A DNA stretch of 8,197 nt from Candidatus Aminicenantes bacterium RBG_13_64_14. GTDB taxonomy: Bacteria > Acidobacteriota > Aminicenantia > Aminicenantales > Saccharicenantaceae. The position numbers and the translations under genes are program-made. The notes below the pieces were generated by a model that was not told the origin of the DNA, searched no databases, and was given only the letters and a program-made list of their open reading frames with translations. The DNA lies in NCBI GenBank assembly GCA_001773855.1, contig MEXZ01000122.1, positions 6,611 to 14,807 of the forward strand, given 5' to 3'. Of the stretch, positions 6,404 to 8,197 are shown piece by piece. Position 1 is the stretch's first letter. Every line of letters starts with the position of its first letter.

Positions 6404-7258
6404 ATGAGAAAAACCATCATAGCCGCCGGGCTCGTCGCTCTCGCCCTGGCCTCGGTCCCGGCCTTCGCGGCGGCAGCCCAGGAGCCGGTGAGCGCCGAAT
6501 ACAAGATCGGGGCGAAGGACCTCCTTGAGATCTCCATCCTCGGCGTCCCGGAGATCAACAAGCTCGTCGTCCGCGTCTCCGAAGAGGGCCGGATCACCCT
6601 GCCCATGCTGGGGCAGGTCGATGTCGGCAACCTTTCCAAGTTCGAGGTGGAGAAGAAGCTGACTCAGCTCGCCGGCGAGAAGATCGTCGTCAAACCCCAG
6701 GTGACCGTCCACATCCTGGAATACCTGAGCCGGCGCGTCTCGGTCGTCGGGGCGGTGGAGAAGCCGGGGCCGTTCGAGCTCCTCGGGCGGCAGACCGTCC
6801 TTTCGGTCCTGTCCGCGGCGGGTGGGCTGACCCGGGACGCGGGCGAGGAGATCATCATCATCCGCCAGCTCGCGGCCGGCGACAGTACGGCCATCCGCGT
6901 CCCGATCGAAGGACTGTTCGTCAAGGGCGACCCCAAGCTCAACATCGTCCTCGAGCCGGGCGACGTCATCAACGTCCCCGTCGACAAGGTCGTCGCGATC
7001 TATGTCTTCGGACAGGTCAAGAATCCGGGAGCCCTGCAGGTCAAAAGATCCAACCTGCCGACCCTGACCCAGGCCATCGCCCAGGCCGGGGGCTTCACCG
7101 ACCGGGCCAACCGGAAGAGGGTCAGCATCCGGAGAAAGGACGCTTCGGGCAAGGAGTTCGAGGTCAACGTCAGCGTTCGGGACATCCTCAAGGGCAAGAT
7201 CAAGGACATCCCGCTCCTAGAAAACGATACGGTCTACGTCCCGGAAAGCCTCTTTTGA
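6404..7258 (+). CDS. Polysaccharide biosynthesis/export (OPX, Wza-like) protein with two SLBB domains
   Basis: This 284-residue periplasmic exporter component is predicted to form an oligomeric ring carrying polymer across the periplasm. A signal peptide covers about residues 1-25 (MRKTIIAAGLVALALASVPAF, then an Ala-rich cleavage site before QEPVS). No Cys follows it, so unlike E. coli Wza it is not a lipoprotein. The poly_export domain (PF02563) runs from YKIGAKDLLEISILG (33-47) through GRITLPMLGQV (62-72) to VTVHILEY (100-107). The first SLBB domain is at about 111-190 (VSVVGAVEKPGPFEL, 112-126; AAGGLT, 138-143; LEPGDVINVP, 183-192). The second is at about 197-280 (IYVFGQVKNPGALQV, 199-213; QAGGFTDRANRKRV, 227-240; ENDTVYVP, 273-280). 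It stops four residues after the second SLBB domain, so it has no C-terminal helix able to cross the outer membrane. It follows the barrel gene and precedes the Wzz-like gene, as expected for an export unit. Confidence 0.93.
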   Translation: MRKTIIAAGLVALALASVPAFAAAAQEPVSAEYKIGAKDLLEISILGVPEINKLVVRVSEEGRITLPMLGQVDVGNLSKFEVEKKLTQLAGEKIVVKPQVTVHILEYLSRRVSVVGAVEKPGPFELLGRQTVLSVLSAAGGLTRDAGEEIIIIRQLAAGDSTAIRVPIEGLFVKGDPKLNIVLEPGDVINVPVDKVVAIYVFGQVKNPGALQVKRSNLPTLTQAIAQAGGFTDRANRKRVSIRRKDASGKEFEVNVSVRDILKGKIKDIPLLENDTVYVPESLF

Positions 7259-7268
7259 GCCGGGATGC

Positions 7269-7274
7269 GGGGAG
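7269..7274 (+). promoter_or_regulatory. Ribosome binding site for the Wzz/Wzc-like gene
   Basis: GGGGAG lies seven bases before ATG 7282 in the short gap after the OPX gene. It supports that start; an ATG at 7265 is in another frame. Confidence 0.65.
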
Positions 7275-7281
7275 AAAAGCC

Positions 7282-8197
7282 ATGAAGGGTTTCGCCAGCA
7301 AGACAGACAAGAAGGAGATCGACATCCTCGAGTACACCAGGATCGTTCTCAAGAGGAAATGGGTCCTGGCGACCTTTGCCGCCGTGCTCGTCGCGCTCGC
7401 GGCCGTCCTCTCGTTCACCACGACCCCGCTCTACCGGGCCACGGCGACGCTCCTGATCGACGAGCCGGGAGCGAGCCTGCTAAACATCCAGGACGTCCTC
7501 AACGCCGGCGCCTACTACCGCAGCGATTACATGGGGACGTACTTCAACACCCAGCTCCGCCTCCTCACCAGCCGGTCCCTGGCCGAGCGGGTGGCCAAGA
7601 AGATCAACCTCGGCGCGCGGCCGGAGTTCCGGGGGGCGCGGGTGGAGGAACCGACTTCGGCCTACTCGAGCTACGCCTTCTCCATCCTGGGCGGGTTGAG
7701 CATCGCGCCCATCGAGGAGACGCGTCTCGTCTACGTCAGCTACGTTTCGCCGCACGCCGCGCTCGCGGCCGACGTCGTCAACGCCCTCGTCGAGGAATTC
7801 GTCAGCTTCTCGGTCGAGACCCGCTACGAGGCCACCAAGCAGACTTCGGAGTTTCTATCCGAACAGGTGGCCCTTCTCCGGGAGGACCTCAAGCGCAAGG
7901 AGGAGGACCTCCAGAAATACGGCCAGGAAAAAAACCTCCTCTATCTCAGCGGCGACGAGAGCACGGTCGTCAACAAGTTCTCCGATGTAAACACGGCTCT
8001 GACCACGGCCCAGATCGAGCGCTACGCCAAGGAATCCGTCTACCGCGAGCTCAAGAACATCAGCGTCGACGCCCTGCCCGAGTCCGTCAGCAACCCGACC
8101 ATCCAGGCCCTGAAGACGACCTATTCGCAGGTCAAGTCCGACTACGAGGAGAAAGGCCAGATCTACAGGCCCGATTACCCGGAGATGGTCCAGCTCA
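7282..8197 (+). CDS. Wzz/GNVR chain-length determinant (Wzc/GumC-like), N-terminal part, runs off the window
   Basis: The first 305 residues of an inner-membrane polysaccharide co-polymerase are visible, open to the window edge. Such proteins set polymer length and couple the Wzy polymerase to the OPX channel. DILEYTRIVLKRKWVL (14-29) leads into the first membrane helix (about 27-45). The Wzz motif follows: FTTTPLYRATATLLIDEP (45-62). NTQLRLLTSRSLAERVAKKI (89-108) and VYVSYVSPHAALAADVVNAL (150-169) are standard periplasmic-domain blocks. From about 185 to 260 a charged, heptad-like region (EFLSEQVALLREDLKRKEEDLQ starts at 190) forms the periplasmic helical coil. YRPDYPEMVQL (295-305) matches the conserved block placed before the GNVR region. 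The second membrane helix, and any C-terminal BY-kinase domain, lie beyond the window, so PCP-2a (kinase fused) and PCP-2b or PCP-1-like forms cannot be told apart. Confidence 0.9.
   Translation, partial: MKGFASKTDKKEIDILEYTRIVLKRKWVLATFAAVLVALAAVLSFTTTPLYRATATLLIDEPGASLLNIQDVLNAGAYYRSDYMGTYFNTQLRLLTSRSLAERVAKKINLGARPEFRGARVEEPTSAYSSYAFSILGGLSIAPIEETRLVYVSYVSPHAALAADVVNALVEEFVSFSVETRYEATKQTSEFLSEQVALLREDLKRKEEDLQKYGQEKNLLYLSGDESTVVNKFSDVNTALTTAQIERYAKESVYRELKNISVDALPESVSNPTIQALKTTYSQVKSDYEEKGQIYRPDYPEMVQL

Noticed and set aside
5188..6639. A 483-codon open frame on the minus strand across the barrel and OPX genes.
   Set aside because: It spans two strongly supported plus-strand genes, is rich in Glu/Arg/Pro/Gly as expected for the antisense of GC-rich codons, and shows no recognisable domain. 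Similar antisense frames at 374-1342 and 1588-2544 were rejected for the same reason.

Overview
The window is a single, densely packed + strand segment of an exopolysaccharide (EPS) or surface-polysaccharide locus. It holds eight protein genes, the first and last cut by the window edges. All read the same way. Gaps between genes run from a few bases of overlap to about two dozen bases, so the layout looks like one operon whose promoter and terminator lie outside the window. I see no RNA gene, insertion sequence, CRISPR array, phage gene or internal terminator, and no stretch over 300 bases lacks a gene. The DNA is strongly G+C rich with heavy G/C third-position use, which opens long spurious frames on both strands. 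Signal peptides, an outer-membrane barrel and a Wza-type exporter point to a diderm bacterium. The domain set and composition suggest an Acidobacteriota/Aminicenantes-like or other environmental lineage, but no marker gene here fixes the taxonomy.

Layout: (1) the C-terminal part of a family-4 glycosyltransferase, bases 1-425; (2) a polytopic O-antigen ligase/polymerase-like (Wzy_C) protein, 422-1624; (3) a WbuB/WcaI-like family-4 glycosyltransferase, 1621-2832; (4) an unusual fusion of a VanZ-like membrane domain to a bacterial sugar transferase (phosphoglycosyl transferase), 2832-3920; (5) a geranylgeranyl-reductase-family flavoprotein, 3924-5111; (6) an outer-membrane beta-barrel protein, 5131-6393; (7) a short outer-membrane polysaccharide export (OPX, Wza-like) protein with two SLBB domains, 6404-7258; (8) the N-terminal part of a Wzz/GNVR chain-length (Wzc/GumC-like) protein, 7282 to the window end.

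Together these fit a Wzx/Wzy-type pathway. The sugar transferase would load the first sugar phosphate onto a polyprenyl phosphate carrier, and the two glycosyltransferases would extend the repeat unit. The Wzy-like protein would polymerise it. The Wzz/Wzc-like protein, the OPX protein and the barrel would control length and carry the polymer across the periplasm and outer membrane. No flippase is visible in the window. The most unusual points are the VanZ-sugar transferase fusion, the polyprenyl-reductase-like flavoprotein placed directly behind it, and the pairing of an OPX protein that has no outer-membrane domain with its own barrel.
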